Below, one piece after another: positions 23,040 through 35,149 of a DNA stretch of 64,000 bases (position 1 is the stretch's first letter; each line of letters begins with the position of its first letter). A program made the translations under genes and the position numbers. The stretch is taken from NCBI GenBank assembly GCA_022478985.1, contig JAKSZP010007889.1, forward strand, positions 62,001 through 126,000, read 5' to 3'. The notes below the pieces were generated by a model. That model saw nothing but the letters and a program-made list of their open reading frames with translations. It did no database searches and was not told the DNA's origin. The DNA comes from Massospora cicadina (lineage: Eukaryota > Entomophthoromycota > Entomophthoromycetes > Entomophthorales > Entomophthoraceae).

Positions 23040-24110
23040 AAAACTGTACAATTTTGAGCAGTGGAATGTCATCAACCAGAAGTGGAGAAATGACATTGTG
23101 AAGCTTCAGTATGGCTTCACCTGTAGGTCATGGCGATGCACACATCAGCTTCCACTAAGTATCCTGCCACAACCAGCATGTGAGCTTTTATCATAAATTT
23201 ATCAGTGAACTCCAGGAGAGACTTGTTTTGGCGGAATCTAATCGTTAAGAATTCTGCTTTCCGCTGTGACATCTTTGAGGTGCCCCAAAACAGGCAAAAC
23301 ATGGTATCTTTTACATCCCTATAGGTAACATATCTACTTGGGAGGTAACAGGTGAATTGATCGGCACTCCCAACATCCAAGGCAGATATCAACAGTTTAG
23401 CCTTCCATCTATCATAGGCGCCTTCCACTGCAAATTCAAACCGTTTAAAGAAGCCATGGATATTCCCGTTTCAATCAAATGAAGGTAGTTTGTTGATATT
23501 AACCTCCTCATCCTGTTCACGTCTTTTTTTATGCCATACTGAGAAATGGGTCGAGATTTAAAAGCAGTTTCCTGATGAGAAGCTGGACCAGCGGAAGTTT
23601 GGGATGTCCACTGCATCAGGGGTAGCATGGCCTTCTGCCATGGGCAGCACCGCCATCACTTGAGGGAATTGGTGCACCAATTCATATTCATATTTAGTGC
23701 TATCATCCTGGGTGTAGTAGCTCTAACCAGCGTCATATTTCTCCTCATATGATGTCCCCCTTGTTGTTCACCCGCTTCCCAGTGAGAAGACTGAGAGGCT
23801 CTGGTCAATTTCTGCTCTGCACACTGCAGCCGTTTGGTGTTATCATCCAAACAATTAGTGGGTTCCTTGCTTTGTTGTACCAGAAGTTTCATTTGGCTAA
23901 ACGTGCTATCAAGCTGTTGTATGACAGCATTTCGTTCTTGAAGAAGTTCATCCTGTTTTTTGAGCACTGCGTCTAAGGTGAGTTTGAGTTCTTTATACTC
24001 AGCTGGGTGGTGTTTCATGAAGATTCCCAGCAACGCAGGCTTTATTAGACATAGCTGGCGACTGGAGATTAGGAGTACTTAATGGCTGGTCAATGGGCCC
24101 CCTGTAGTGA
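23040..24110 (-). pseudogene. gag remnant of element E
   Basis: There are three frames: 24033-23656, 23628-23389 and 23428-23117. The first has a helical, coiled-coil-like stretch (KKQDELLQERNAVIQQLDS). The last has the capsid block DQFTCYLPSRYVTYRDVKD and KMSQRKAEFL, shared with D. A start ATG may be near 24055 (MSNKACVAGNL), followed by a frameshift. Confidence 0.75.
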
Positions 24111-24117
24111 GCACCAC

Positions 24118-24679
24118 TGTTACAATTTTGGTCGGTATCCTTAGGATCCAATATATTGTTTGCATAGGTCAAACCCACTGAACAACAGACAGATGATGTG
24201 GGGACCATTGGTCCTTTGAACGCACTTGAAAATATACTAAAAATGGGAGCAATTTCTCCAACGACTCTTTATTTACTTTTTAATAAATATAGTGACCTTT
24301 CGCTGTTCCATTCTCTCTCTAATAATAACAACCTAACCTTCTCACTCATTTATCTTGCTTAAATACAGCGTCTTCAGATGATACCGCTCTCATTGCTTGA
24401 ACTATTCTATTCCGCTGATTCTACTCAGTTTAGCTTGTTACTCTTTAGCTATCTTTTACCCTAATTGGAGGCGATCTAAGTTGTATCCATCAAATATTGA
24501 CATTGCCTTATCACCTTATCGACTTAATTAGAGGCAATCTTTTAATAACCCATTATATCCCAATATCACCTCATTTCAAAGCACTCAAATAATTATAACT
24601 GATATCATGTTTGGTGGATTTGTTCCAACCCACCCTAGCTGTTCCAAGCTCATCGTCCACTCATATTATAAATGTGACA
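24118..24679 (-). repeat. 5' LTR of element E
   Basis: Starts TGTTACAATTTTGG and ends AATGTGACA on the + strand. It is uninterrupted and so preserves the empty LINE 1 insertion site near 24236-24256. The primer-binding site lies directly to its left (about 24100-24117). Confidence 0.88.
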
Positions 24680-24930
24680 TATGCTTATAAGCAATTCAGG
24701 GTATATTTTCATGGAGTCAAGTTCAAAGTTTTTATGAATCATGCCTCATTACACTGGTTGCAGAACCTCAAAAAGCCTGAGGGGCGTCTATCCCAATAGG
24801 CACTTAAATTGCAGGCTTACAATTTTGATATTCTTCACCAACCTGGAGCCAAACACCAAAATGCAGACTGATTATCAAGCTTACCAACTTTTTGCAGATA
24901 TGGTGGATCTCGGTGATGTTTATGTACAAT
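24680..24930 (+). pseudogene. RNase H, second half (element D)
   Basis: Continues the frame cut at 14527: YKQFRVYFHGVKFKVFMNHASLHWLQNL, then EGRLSQ, a stop, and ALKLQAYNF in changing frames. The catalytic D of the V-x-x-D-H motif has become N (FMNHASL). Confidence 0.85.
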
Positions 24931-24969
24931 AAAATGATTAGTGGCCAATACTACTATAAACCACCACAA

Positions 24970-25720
24970 GTGATAAAGGTGCTTATGACATGCAAGCCAA
25001 TACCTTCCAGCGGAATGGGGAATTATACAAGTGGATTGGCAATTCTACGGTGAACTTCCCACAACCCTCAGCACAGCCTGGTATCAGATGAGCGTACATA
25101 AGGCAGTTGGACATGGTGGAGTGCGCAAGGCAATGGAATTGTTGCGGCCTCAGTATTACTGGGAAATCATGAACTTTGATGTGCTTGAAATTATCTCCTA
25201 CTGCCACCAGTGCCAAGTGGAAAAGACGTTCCACCAGAAGACCTTGTACCAGTTAGAAAAACTGCATTTTGCTGGCATATGGTTTCCTTGATGTTGTTGG
25301 CCCTCTGCTAATGGGAGCTAAGCAGTCCAAGTACATTTTGGTTGAGATCAACAACTTGACCAGATGTGTTGAAGTAAGGGTGATACAAAAATTAGGGGAG
25401 GTCACCATGGCCAAGTATAATGTAATGTATTATCCAGCGACATGTCTCCCTCAGTTTCTCCTTACCAATAATGGAGCTAACTTCACTTCCCACATTCTTC
25501 TGAAGCTGAATGAGCTTATGGCCATCTGCGGGGTTCTAACAACCCCATACCACCCTGAGTCTAATGGGATGGTTGAGCGAGTGAATGAGAATTTAGTGAA
25601 CATACTCCATAAACTTGTAGCTGATCAACCTTCAGACTGGAGTTCCCTCCTGTCCACCGCCATCTTCACATATAACATCAACTAACATTCCGCCATGAAG
25701 AAGAGTCTCTTTCAATTACT
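24970..25720 (+). pseudogene. Integrase remnant of element D
   Basis: The frame 25031-25291 has the HHCC zinc domain: VHKAVGHGG and SYCHQCQVEK. The frame 25269-25685 has LDVVGPLLMG (first Asp), LTNNGANF (second Asp changed to Asn) and SNGMVERVN (Glu present). So one catalytic residue of the DDE triad is lost and the frame is broken at about 25280. Confidence 0.88.
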
Positions 25721-26140
25721 GTATGAACAACACCTGCTCTTTCTGGCACTGCTCTATGCCTGCATAGAAGATACCAGCGGAATGGACCCACAACGTTATT
25801 TGATGACTCTAGCTGACACACTAATCAAATTGCAAACTGGAGCGTACTCATTCAGTTTATAAAGAAGATAAAGAATCAGGTTGCTGATCAGGTACGTCAT
25901 AGCATGCTAGCCCAGTTCAAAGATGGTACATGGTTCTATTCCATAATCAACATAGGTTCTGATGGAAACAAAATTTTGGCCATTATCTGAATTGGTCCAT
26001 TTAAAATTTATTTAGAAAACAGGTTTTGATGCCTATACTATCAAGAACCCTGCTAGCAGTCAGATTATCAACAAAGTACACATGAAGTTCCTCAGAGCAT
26101 TTAAGCAATAGGAGCATTATTGTCCAATTAAGGGGGGTAA

Positions 26141-26704
26141 TGTCATGATTCTGATATGACTGAATGATAAGCTCTAAGTTGTTATGGAAGAAATGGTAGA
26201 ATCTTCCAATCATGATTATGAGTTTCAATAATTCAAGAACCTTAGAATGAGGCAGTATTGATTTAAAATGGATGGTTATTGGATCACTTCCAAATAAAGC
26301 AATTAGGAGATATCAATGCACAACAAATAATTGGTAAATCGCCTCAAACTAGGCGATCATGAATTTAATGAATGTAGACTCTTCTGGAACCAATGAGAAA
26401 ATGGTAGAATGAATATTCTAAGCAAAAGGGTTAGTATTGACCAAAGTCACTAACATATAAGTGAGATGGGAAGATTGAAAAAGGGTAAAAGTTAATAGGA
26501 ATAAGTGAGAGGAGCAGAAGGGATCATATGTTCTATATTAAAATAAATAAAGTAGAGTGTCTGAAGCAAATGCGCATATTTTATTGTAATCTTTACGTTG
26601 TTTTGTGGGCTGAGATCTCCATATTGTCTGTCCATTGCTCAGCTGGCTTGACCCTGCACAAAAACCTTATATATTATCTTAAGAATTCTGTCAGATTTAT
26701 AACA
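26141..26704 (+). repeat. 3' LTR of element D
   Basis: Starts TGTCATGATTCTGATATGAC, ends CAGATTTATAACA, and is followed by the duplication GGGTT. A purine tract (AGGGGGGTAA) precedes it. Confidence 0.9.
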
Positions 26705-26709
26705 GGGTT

Positions 26710-27550
26710 AGTTTACTGCACAGGTTAATTTTAAGCTTAATAAAAGCACTAGCTGTATGGCGACAACTAGTAGGTTGAGTCATAACAATAAGTGTAAAAA
26801 AATCCACTCTGGCAAACTGTATTTGAGAAAATCAACTAGGTACTTTTATTCCCTATAAACTTCAATTTAGAAGTAAATATAATAATTTTATAGCAGTTAA
26901 TTCTGTATTTTATTAGAGAATGCTAGGAGTTCTTATAGGGAGAAGGTGGACAACTTTTTCATATAATTTCTGAAAGTCAACTGATTAGTCTCTTGAAACT
27001 TCTAACCCTTAGGATTAACTTCTGATGATGGCAAATACCTTCACCTTAGTTAATCATCAGCATTGTACCCTTTCACAGATCAGTAACCATCCCCTTGTGT
27101 TAGGAACCATACACAAATGGGCTGGGGCCATGTTACTTGATTACAACTACTAGCTACTGATGAAACAATAGTTTAAATGCTTCAGTAGCTTCATTAAATG
27201 ACCCTACTTGTTCAATGCCTCTGCTTGGTGATTTACAATGACAATCTGACTATCAGCAATCAAGCCCTCATCAAATTACCTAATTAACATTGTCAGGGAT
27301 GATTCCTGAAGAACTATTAATCAAAACCATCGTCAGAATATATCCTTTAGTTAATTATAATTAGTAATTAAGTTGGGGGATGACCCCCAACATAATATTA
27401 ATTGAAACCAAACATCGGATTATATCCTTTAGTTAATTATGACTAATGTTTTAGTTGCAACCATTGCCAAACAATATTTTTGCTTTTAACAACCTTCAAA
27501 ATTCTAATCTGTAAGTGAGATGGATAATGTGGTCAACCGAATTTCCAACA
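26710..27550 (-). repeat. 3' LTR of element C, major part
   Basis: Colinear with 39380-40140; both end AATTTCCAACA. The first 16 bp of this LTR lie at 10448-10463, beyond element D. It is slightly longer than the other copy because of a small insertion near 27360-27400. Confidence 0.85.
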
Positions 27551-28005
27551 CATCCCCCACTTGACCAGATTTCCCAGCGAGACAGTTTTTCAAAAATAAT
27601 TGCTTCTTCTCAAGACTTAACTAACAAGCCTAGTTCAGAGGTCCGTTTTCTGGACTTAACCAGCTCATTAGTTCAGTGGTCCCCTTCTTGCTGCCGCCTC
27701 TGTTGAGTGCAGTCCTATAGCCTTGTGCCATACCAGGCTACTTGGGAATTGTTTCCAGTCATAGCCTGGAAAACCTGTACTCCCCAGGTTGATCTCTAGT
27801 TATGATCAGAGCGGATCTTCTTCATTCCTAGTGACTACTCATGGTGGATATAGTTTTAGCCCATACTGATACTACCAACATACTTTAGCACCTCAGGACT
27901 AATTCCAGTGGACCCAGTTGCAACCTGAGCTGGCCCTGCCAATCATATGAGGGAACCACAACCAAAGATTTTAAGCGTGACAAATGAAAATTGGGTTTTT
28001 AATAT
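27551..28005 (-). other. 3' internal end of element C (polypurine tract, no domain recognised)
   Basis: Directly right of the LTR is CATCCCCCACTTGACC, whose reverse complement GGTCAAGTGGGGGATG is the polypurine tract. The rest has short broken frames without recognisable motifs. Confidence 0.55.
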
Positions 28006-28226
28006 GTTTTTTATTTAAACTTTTCTCTCTCGTTGCAAACTCTTTTGCAACAAATTCAATTTAAGTCTAGGTAAAAGTTTGATAATCTCATTGAGGAGAT
28101 TAGTTGGCGCCCAATGTCAGGGAGTAGTTGGGCGAGTAAATTCAAGGGCACAGGTGTTGGCCTTGCGTCATCCAAATTTTGCAAATGCCCCAGCGAGCCC
28201 AGAGGAATAAATAAACTTAATAAAAA

Positions 28227-29410
28227 ATGGCGGTTACCATTTCCCTGGAAATTTTAGCTTGGCAAGCGCGTTGCAACCAGTATATCAATACGCCAAACTC
28301 CCAACCACTATTGTCAGTGGAACATGGGGTGCAGGTATTCCTGGATGTTCAGCAAACGGCGCTTTGGGAGATGTTTTGTGGGGATGTACACACTCATTTC
28401 CCAAATGCGGTGTATGTCGCACCCCATTCCATGCCACATGGTTGGCTGGATCTTGTCTTTGAGAGTAAGGAAGTGGCAGATGAAGCTGAAAAGGTGCGCG
28501 TTATAGTAGACCTCCCAGACAGTCAGCGGCTCATCAAAACAAAGCGCACCCATTAGACAAAATCAAATCAGATTTTTGTAACTTTCAACTTCCTGCCCAC
28601 AACGGTCAAGTGCATCATACTCAAACACCACCTGAAGGCTGGGCTCGCCATATATGGCGAAATACAGTCCTTTAAAATGCAGCACTCTACGCTAATTCCA
28701 AACCTGAGCACAGGCAAAATGATTGCAGTCCTAACCCAGCTGTGGGGATAGAGGAGGATCTGACCCAAATCCCGCATACCACTTTTGTCAACATTGATGG
28801 GCATGACACCCATCCTTTCAGGTTCACCGTGGAAAAAGCACCTCCAATCTGCGCATTCTGTAGCGCTTTTGGCCATAAGGTTACACCTGCCCCATCAATG
28901 AGGGCGTTACATATCAAGAGATTGCCTCAGATTAAATGGGTGGTGGAGAAGCCTACTATGAACTGACAATTGACACCAAGGCAGCCTTCCCATGGGGAGC
29001 GCAAGGCTGTTACATCCTAGTAAAACCAGTGTCCCCACAAAAGCGGAAGAAGGCCAAACAGGCCCACAAGGTGGCGGCAAAGGAGGCGGCCAAGACCGCT
29101 TCTGCAATCCTGACATCCCAGCTCCAGGAGGACAATGAGACTTTCACAGTGGAAGCAGCTCACAAATCCCTTGATCAATCAGATTGGGACGCCCAAGCTG
29201 ATTGGGCCATCCAAGCTGAACACCCAATGGGTGAGTCAGTTTCACCCAACCAATGCGCCTAAGCATCGATTGGGACTGAGTTGGTCACCAACTTTCCTGC
29301 CAATATTCCACTTTCAAGCAATGGTGCACCGCAAATGCAAACACTGCAAAAAACTCATCTTGCAGCGGGGAAAAAGCGAAGGCAAAAGCCAATGCAAACC
29401 CAACTGCTAA
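28227..29410 (+). pseudogene. LINE 2 ORF1 remnant (nucleic-acid-binding ORF1-like protein)
   Basis: It begins with ATG at 28227 (109 codons, no recognised domain). In shifted frames it continues to a zinc-knuckle-like PPICAFCSAFGHKV at about 28840-28880. A Lys/Ala-rich basic stretch (KRKKAKQAHKVAAKEAAKTA, about 29040-29100) follows. LINE ORF1 proteins usually package the element RNA. The assignment rests mainly on position before ORF2 and on the knuckle. Confidence 0.6.
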
Positions 29411-29539
29411 AGCTAACCACTCTGACAATTACTCCATAGCATCATGTACCTGGGGCGCCAACAAGCGCATGAAGAAATTGAGGAGACTGAAGGGCTCGGG
29501 TGCCCTTCCCCTTGCACCTAAGGTGTGATGGGGGAGTCT

Positions 29540-30250
29540 TTACTTTAAAGATGTTGAACATTGCTGGACTCAAGGCCTCGCCATCCCAGGCTAGGAAACT
29601 TAGTTTTTTACAAAATAATTTACCTGTGGACATCCTGGCCATTCAGGAAACCCACTGTCCACACAGTTCTGAGGAAACATGGAAATCCATGCTCCTTCCT
29701 CCCTCTCCTTCTTGTCCAAGCACTGTGGGGTTCTAGTTCAAGTGAACAAAAATTTTAAATTTATATCATCAAATTCATTTCCTAAATGGCCACGTCCTTG
29801 TTGTCACCTTTTCGTGGGACAATGAAGTGCGCGCTATTGTCAATGTTTACTCCCCAACCTGTGCATGAGAATATCAGGAATTTTTCTCATCGGTCAATTC
29901 CATTCTGTCACCCCCTGACCCTTTCATCATTGGAGACATGAACTGCTGGTTGAGCCCATCCACAGACCGCTGGCCCTCATCACCTACACCCCCACAGGGG
30001 CACGTAGAACTCTGCATTCTCAAAGCCACCCTAGGGTTGGTCAATACTTTTCTGCGTCATGCTCCACTACTCAAAAACATGTTGCGCCCCCACATCCACA
30101 ACGGCCCAGTTAAGGTCCATGTCCCGCATCAACCTTATCCTCGTGCTGTTGAAATTTTGTACCCAAATTTCCCATTTCACCATGATGAAAATTGATTTCT
30201 CCAACCACAGGATGGTATCAATTTCCTTCCGTTTATCCAACCCAGAGGCT
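29540..30250 (+). pseudogene. LINE 2 ORF2: AP-type endonuclease remnant
   Basis: 29500-29736 holds LPVDILAIQETHCP, the Q-E-T-H motif with the catalytic Glu. Around 29930 is IIGDMNCWLSPSTDRW (G-D-x-N). Around 30180-30215 is MMKIDFSNHRMVSI, the S-D-H position with Asp changed to Asn. At least three frame changes are needed. Confidence 0.8.
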
Positions 30251-30439
30251 CAGGCTCCAAAATGGTGCAAACTTCTCCCTGCTGAAATTGCATCGCCAAG
30301 ATTTTCCTTGTGGGTGGAATCTGTGACCACGGCTCCAGAGTTTGTCACACTGTTTTGTGCAGATCCAATTTCCACATGGTCTACCTTCAAGGCGTGCACA
30401 ATCCGCCAGGCTTGCCACCTTTCCTCCCGCCGCTCATGG

Positions 30440-31680
30440 TCCACCTCAGCGGTCATTTCGCGCACCCTGGCAGAGTTGGACCACCTGGAGTCCAACGTCC
30501 CAGTTGCGGGCTACAGCCCAGCTTGGGGTCGCAAGTGGGTGGAAGTGGCCGCCCGCCTTAACACTCTAGTGAGACAACACAAGCATTGGGTTTGTGTTCA
30601 GTACAAAGCTAAACACATTACAGCGGGTGACATGTGCTCCGCTTACTTTTTTAGAAAATTCTTTGCACTGCGTCAGAGCTTGGCCTTCACACAGGTGTGA
30701 AAGCCAGACAATTCTGTAGCAGATATGCCAGCCAAAGTGGTGGTCGAGATACAAAAATATTACTCTGAATTGTATTGATCCAAACCAATTCAGCCTGCTG
30801 AAATGGCAAATTTTCTCGATAGTGCACACATCTGCACCATTTCACATTTTCCAAAGTTGATGAATTTGATTACTTGGGATGAACTCTGGTCCAAAGTTTG
30901 CGGTGCACCGTATAGGAAATGCCCAGGCCCAGATGGCATCCCTTATGAATTCATTAAGAAGTATTTCAAGGATTTATCCTCATTGCTGCTTGCCTCTCTT
31001 GCCAATACCTTCTGGAAACGCGCCTCCTACCTGGAGGGAAAGAGGCCTATACCATTACGTTATTCAAAAAAGGTGATAAGCTGGACTTGGCCAACTGGCG
31101 CCCCATTTCTCTCACTAACACTGATACAAAACTTCTTACTAAAATCATGGCTAACCGTCTAGGGATTGCTGCCTCTTCTCTCATCTCCCCTGAACAATTT
31201 GGTTTCATACCCAGAAGGTCGATTTGGGACAATATACACACCGTAGCCAACGTCTGTCAGTCCCTGGCCTCTGGAGCTCTTGTATTTTTAGACCAGCAGA
31301 AGGCCTATGATAGAGTTAACTGGGATTACCTCAGAGCCTGCTTCCACAAGTTCCGCTTACCCCCTCACTTCATCAATTGGGTGATGTTGCTAACAGAATC
31401 CACCACAATGGCTGTGCATGGCCATGGCTTTCTTACGGATGTAGTCCGCCCTCAAAGGGGCCTACGCCAAGGGGACCCTTTAAGACCACCCTTATATAAC
31501 TTCAGCCTTGACCCACTTCTTCAAAATGTGAATGCCGTCCTTACTGGGGTCCATGTGCTAGGCCAAACCCCTGTCAAGATGTTGGCATTTGCTGATGACT
31601 GTGTGGTTGGGGTGTCTACAATCATGATGAACGCGCACTTGAAGAAACTATCCAGGTTTACTCCAGGGTAAGTAATGCAG
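30440..31680 (+). pseudogene. LINE 2 ORF2: reverse transcriptase remnant
   Basis: 30803-31162 has RKCPGPDGIPYEFIKKYF. 31087-31671 has NWRPISLTNTDTKLLTKIMA, SPEQFGFIPRRSIWDNI, ALVFLDQQKAYDRVNWDYL, QRGLRQGDPLRPPLYNFSL and KMLAFADDCVVG. The F-A-D-D catalytic box is intact. A frameshift near 31090 separates the two frames. Confidence 0.88.
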
Positions 31681-33060
31681 CACTCAACGCCCCCAAAACC
31701 AAAATCATTCTCCTTGGTCAGTATCAAGCCCGCTGGGCCCCAGCGCCCTGTTTCCTATCAGTACCTTCAGCTAGCGCACGAATTAGCTTGCCTTGCCCAC
31801 CCCACACCGCCTCGCTTGTGCTCCCCTTTGTGCCAAGTCCCACTGTTGGCCCTGTCCGCCATTTGGGGGTGTAGCTGGAGGCAGGCGGGTACGCCTCATT
31901 GGTGTTGGAAAACCATATACTGGACAATGTGACGAAACGCATAGCTTCCCTCAAAGCCCGTCAGAACTCACTTACAGGCAGGGTTGTACTAGCCAACTCT
32001 ATGCTCCTCTCTAAAGTCTAGTTTGGGGACCACACCATCGCTTTTCCCCCAAGTTTCTTCAAATCACTATACGCCCTTCTGCAAGGGTGGCTTTGGTCGG
32101 GCTGCCCACCACCAGTGCACCTGGATGTCATGTTTGGCCCTTGCCATAGTGGTGGTATGGGCCTGCTCAACTTTGAGGCCCATGCTGCCAAAATACTTGG
32201 CACCTGGATCACTGCCGTTACTAACACTGCTATTTCAGCCCAGCACTGGTCCCACGCGGGCCGGTCCAACTTCTTTTGTGCCCTGGGCCTCACCAATCTT
32301 TTCCACCCACACTCTCTGTTAAAGTACCTGGCTTCACATCCATCAGCTGCAGGCCCACATGGGACGTCGCCCCACTTCAAAAGGATCCTCCACTCCATGC
32401 GGAGAGCTGAGAGGAGAATCTGCATTTGTGGGCACACCGCCCAGAGGGGGCGCCCCTCTCTTCGGTTCACCCAGGAGGTACAGGGGCTTCCCATTATGAA
32501 CGGAGTGATACCCATGAGGCCCCATACCTTGTCCAGGGTGGACTACCTGGACATGATGGACATCCCCTACCCCCTTGATACCCAAAAACCATTTGGAAAT
32601 ACGCCCATCACCCTCTTCAGCAGCCACATATTTGTTCCCATGTGTGGCGCTGCTTGAGATGGGTATACCATACTGCCAAACGCTCTAACGCTTTGCACTC
32701 ATCCTGTGTCATGTGTGGCCAGTACAGAACGCTGTTTCACCACCTGGAAAAGTGCCCTCCATATAAAGCAATATGGCGTGAGGTGCAACGTCTGCTTTGC
32801 CAGGATCAGGCACAGACCTTCAGTCTGTCTAGAGACATGTTTGCTTTATCAATGGCCTCCCCTCTACCACCCTCCCTACATGCCTTGGTGGTGGCAATCG
32901 CCATGTGGACTATCCACAAGATTGTCTTAGATGCCATCTCAGGAGCACCCCCACCCTCCAGGAAGCTGTACGCTGGTTCAGGTCGCAATTAGTGGACCAC
33001 TTTCAAGCGTGGATGTTTGGGTACCTCCCACCACGTCGCCGCCAGTTGGTCTCATCCTAA
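31681..33060 (+). pseudogene. LINE 2 ORF2: C-terminal region with zinc knuckle
   Basis: Fragments at 32115-32657 and 32642-32992 match the tail of LINE 1. They include CVMCGQYRTLFHHLEKCPPYKAIW, a complete C-x2-C...H...C knuckle near 32706-32770, then MASPLPPSLHALVVAIAMWTIHK. The 3' UTR runs to 33279. Confidence 0.8.
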
Positions 33061-33290
33061 TTCCCAGTTTGGTTCATCAACTCAGACCCCTTCCTACATA
33101 TGTGCTCAATAGTGGCACCTGCCCCTACGCACATGACCCCCTCCTTGTCTTGGCGTTCCCACTGGCAACAGGAGATAGCATTAGCTTCTCTGGGGTGCCC
33201 TCCTCTAGATGAAGTTTTCACTTTCCTTGTGTCTTATTGGAAGTGTCCATCCCCTGGTCAGCCTTCCCTGAATAAATTCAATATGTTTTT

Positions 33291-33362
33291 CATTATTATT
33301 ATTATTAATTATTATAATTTTTATTATTACAATTTATTATTATTATTATTATTATTATTTTA
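33291..33362 (+). repeat. (ATT)n-rich microsatellite
   Basis: Imperfect ATT/TTA repeats at the 3' junction of LINE 2, interrupted by AATT and TAATTTTT. Confidence 0.85.
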
Positions 33363-33599
33363 TGTTTTTTACTAATGTTTTATATGTTTTTCTTTTTTTG
33401 TATATATTACTTTTAGTGCAAATTTTTAAGAACTTGCTATGAACTTGGTTAGCTATACAACCATTAAAGATATTTTTGATTGTATAGGCATCCATTGCCA
33501 ATTTAGAAATTACTTCAAAGGGCCTAGACGTAAGGTATCCAGCTTATTTTGGTAGCAGAATCCATGCATTTCACAATAGGATACTTTATCCCCAATTCT

Positions 33600-34350
33600 G
33601 AATCTTTTTATGGGAGGTTGTTTTTTTCATTGTACGCTTTAGCCTGGATCCTTTTCCAAAGGGTTTCAGCAAATGCTTGGGACTTTAAATAAATCATAAT
33701 GTTGGCTAATCAATTTAAATATTGGTCAGGACTCATCCTCAAAGTTAAATCCAGTGCTGAGTATAGAATAGATGGTAAGGCAGCTTTTCTTCTATAGAGT
33801 AATTCAAAGGGTACTTTCCCAGTTGAGGAATGACAGCTGACATTATAGGTGAATGTAACTGAACTTAAGTATGAAGCCCAAGCAGACGTTTTTTCTGCAA
33901 CTAACTTTTGTAACGTAGCAGCTAAGGTAGCGTTCACTCTCTCAACTAGTCCATTTGCTCTCTGGACAATATGGGACTTATTTGACCTCTTTGATCCCCA
34001 TCAGTTCATTCAATTGGGGTATGGCAAAGAATATAAAGTTTGTTCCATTATCATTCAGGAACACTTGGGGACAGCCTTTCTGATATATCACTTGATCCAT
34101 AATAAATTTGGCAGTATTCATTGCATTGACCTGAACCATAACCTTAGTTTTAATCCATTGGGTCAAGTGATCAATTGCAACTATGATATATCACATTCCT
34201 CCAGTGCTTATACTTAGAGATCCTATGACATTGATTGATACTGTATGCCAGGCAAACCCTGGTGTACTAACTGATATCTGGCCACATTTTTGTGCGGCTT
34301 GTGGAGCTGACACTCTGCACAACATAGACGAAATCCTCTGTATCATAGCT
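33600..34350 (-). pseudogene. Integrase remnant of element C
   Basis: 34166-33978 reads TQWIKTKV and then FLNDNGTNFIFF, which keeps the second Asp of the DDE triad. The first motif reads SINVIGSL, Asp changed to Asn. 33937-33710 has LVAEKTSAWASYLSSVTFTYN and FELLYRRKAALPSIL, the C-terminal part. Stops lie between the pieces. Confidence 0.85.
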
Positions 34351-34689
34351 TAACGATTCCCAGTAGTAATATTGGTAATTGTGCCCCTAAAATTTTCTTA
34401 AAGCCACCATGGCTGATGACTTTGTGATTGGCGAAAATTATTTTATCCATTTGGATGGTTTTGGGAACAGAAGCTTTTCATCATACACTAGTTTAATCAA
34501 CTGTAATTCTTTTGTTCTGTTTCCTCCATGGATTTTCATAATGCCGTTTGAACATCTGGTGGCTCGTCATCCAACTCTTCTTAAACATTTGTTTAAATAG
34601 GTCATCAGTACAATTTTTACTGCAAGAATTGCGATCAGTTTGGATAATCTATCAGTACTTTAGTTTTTATCCCTAGCGCAATGTTCAAT

Positions 34690-34971
34690 TTAACAATAAT
34701 ATGCCTGCAATTTCAAGGCCCATTGTGCTAGTCTTCCCTCATGTTCTCTTAATATATGCAACCAATAGAGATATTCATGACCCATTATTACCTTTAAATG
34801 TATCCCATGAATATAAACATGAAATTGCTTGAAAGCGTGGATAACTGCAAGATATCTGCGCTCATTGATTGTATAATTCCTTTTGGCATTGGTTAAGGTA
34901 TGGCTGACATATTCCACTGGGTGCTCTTCACCTTTTTCATCCACTTGACTAAGTATGGCACCTATCGCCAT
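34690..34971 (-). pseudogene. RNase H remnant of element C
   Basis: The 93-codon frame reads IGAILSQVDEKGEEHPVEYVS, then NYTINERRYLAVIHAFKQFHVYIHG and HEGRLAQWALKLQ. The expected V-x-T-D-H catalytic Asp position reads VIMGHEYL (Gly), so activity is lost. Confidence 0.85.
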
Positions 34972-35149
34972 GAGTGATGCATCTGATTTTATAATAAACG
35001 GTCAGTCAAAATTTAGATATTTGAGTATTGGGCTGGTCATCAAGTATTGCCATAATTTTTCAAATGCTCCTTGGGCCATCTCATTCCATTTGAACCCTTT
35101 TTTGGATCCTTAAGCAGATGAAATATTGATTCTGCTATTTTACAAAGTC

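Larger units (their letters stand above)
14528..24679 (-). mobile_element. Ty3/gypsy LTR retrotransposon, element E (inserted in RNase H of D)
   Basis: The 5' LTR is 24118-24679. The 3' LTR is 14528-14665 plus 18206-18628, split by a LINE. The flanks TACGC (14523-14527) and TATGC (24680-24684) match at 4 of 5 bases and are the target-site duplication. The primer-binding site (reverse complement CCCCCTGTAGTGAGCACCAC) abuts 24118. Gag, zinc knuckle, protease, RT, RNase H and integrase follow on the - strand. Its proteins are close relatives of those of D, so both belong to one family. The element is non-functional. Confidence 0.92.
10464..26704 (+). mobile_element. Ty3/gypsy LTR retrotransposon, element D (inserted in the 3' LTR of C)
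   Basis: The 5' LTR is 10464-11023 and the 3' LTR 26141-26704 (about 560 bp each). A perfect target-site duplication GGGTT lies at 10459-10463 and 26705-26709. The intact version of the target, GTAAACTTTTGGGTTAG, is preserved in the other LTR of C near 39367. The primer-binding site GTGGTGCTCACTACAGGG follows the 5' LTR and the purine tract AGGGGGG precedes the 3' LTR. Element E interrupts its RNase H. The order is gag, protease, RT, RNase H, integrase, all decayed. Confidence 0.92.
28006..33279 (+). mobile_element. LINE 2: long non-LTR retrotransposon inserted in element C
   Basis: It has a possible 5' UTR, a decayed ORF1 and a decayed ORF2 with endonuclease, RT and zinc knuckle, so it may be full length (5.3 kb). 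Target-site duplication candidates are AATATGTTTTTTATT (27991-28005) and AATATGTTTTTCATT (33280-33294), 14 of 15 matching. The 3' tail, CATCCCCTGGTCAGCC...CCCTGAATAAATTC, is related to the tail of LINE 1. An ATT microsatellite follows the duplication. Confidence 0.85.
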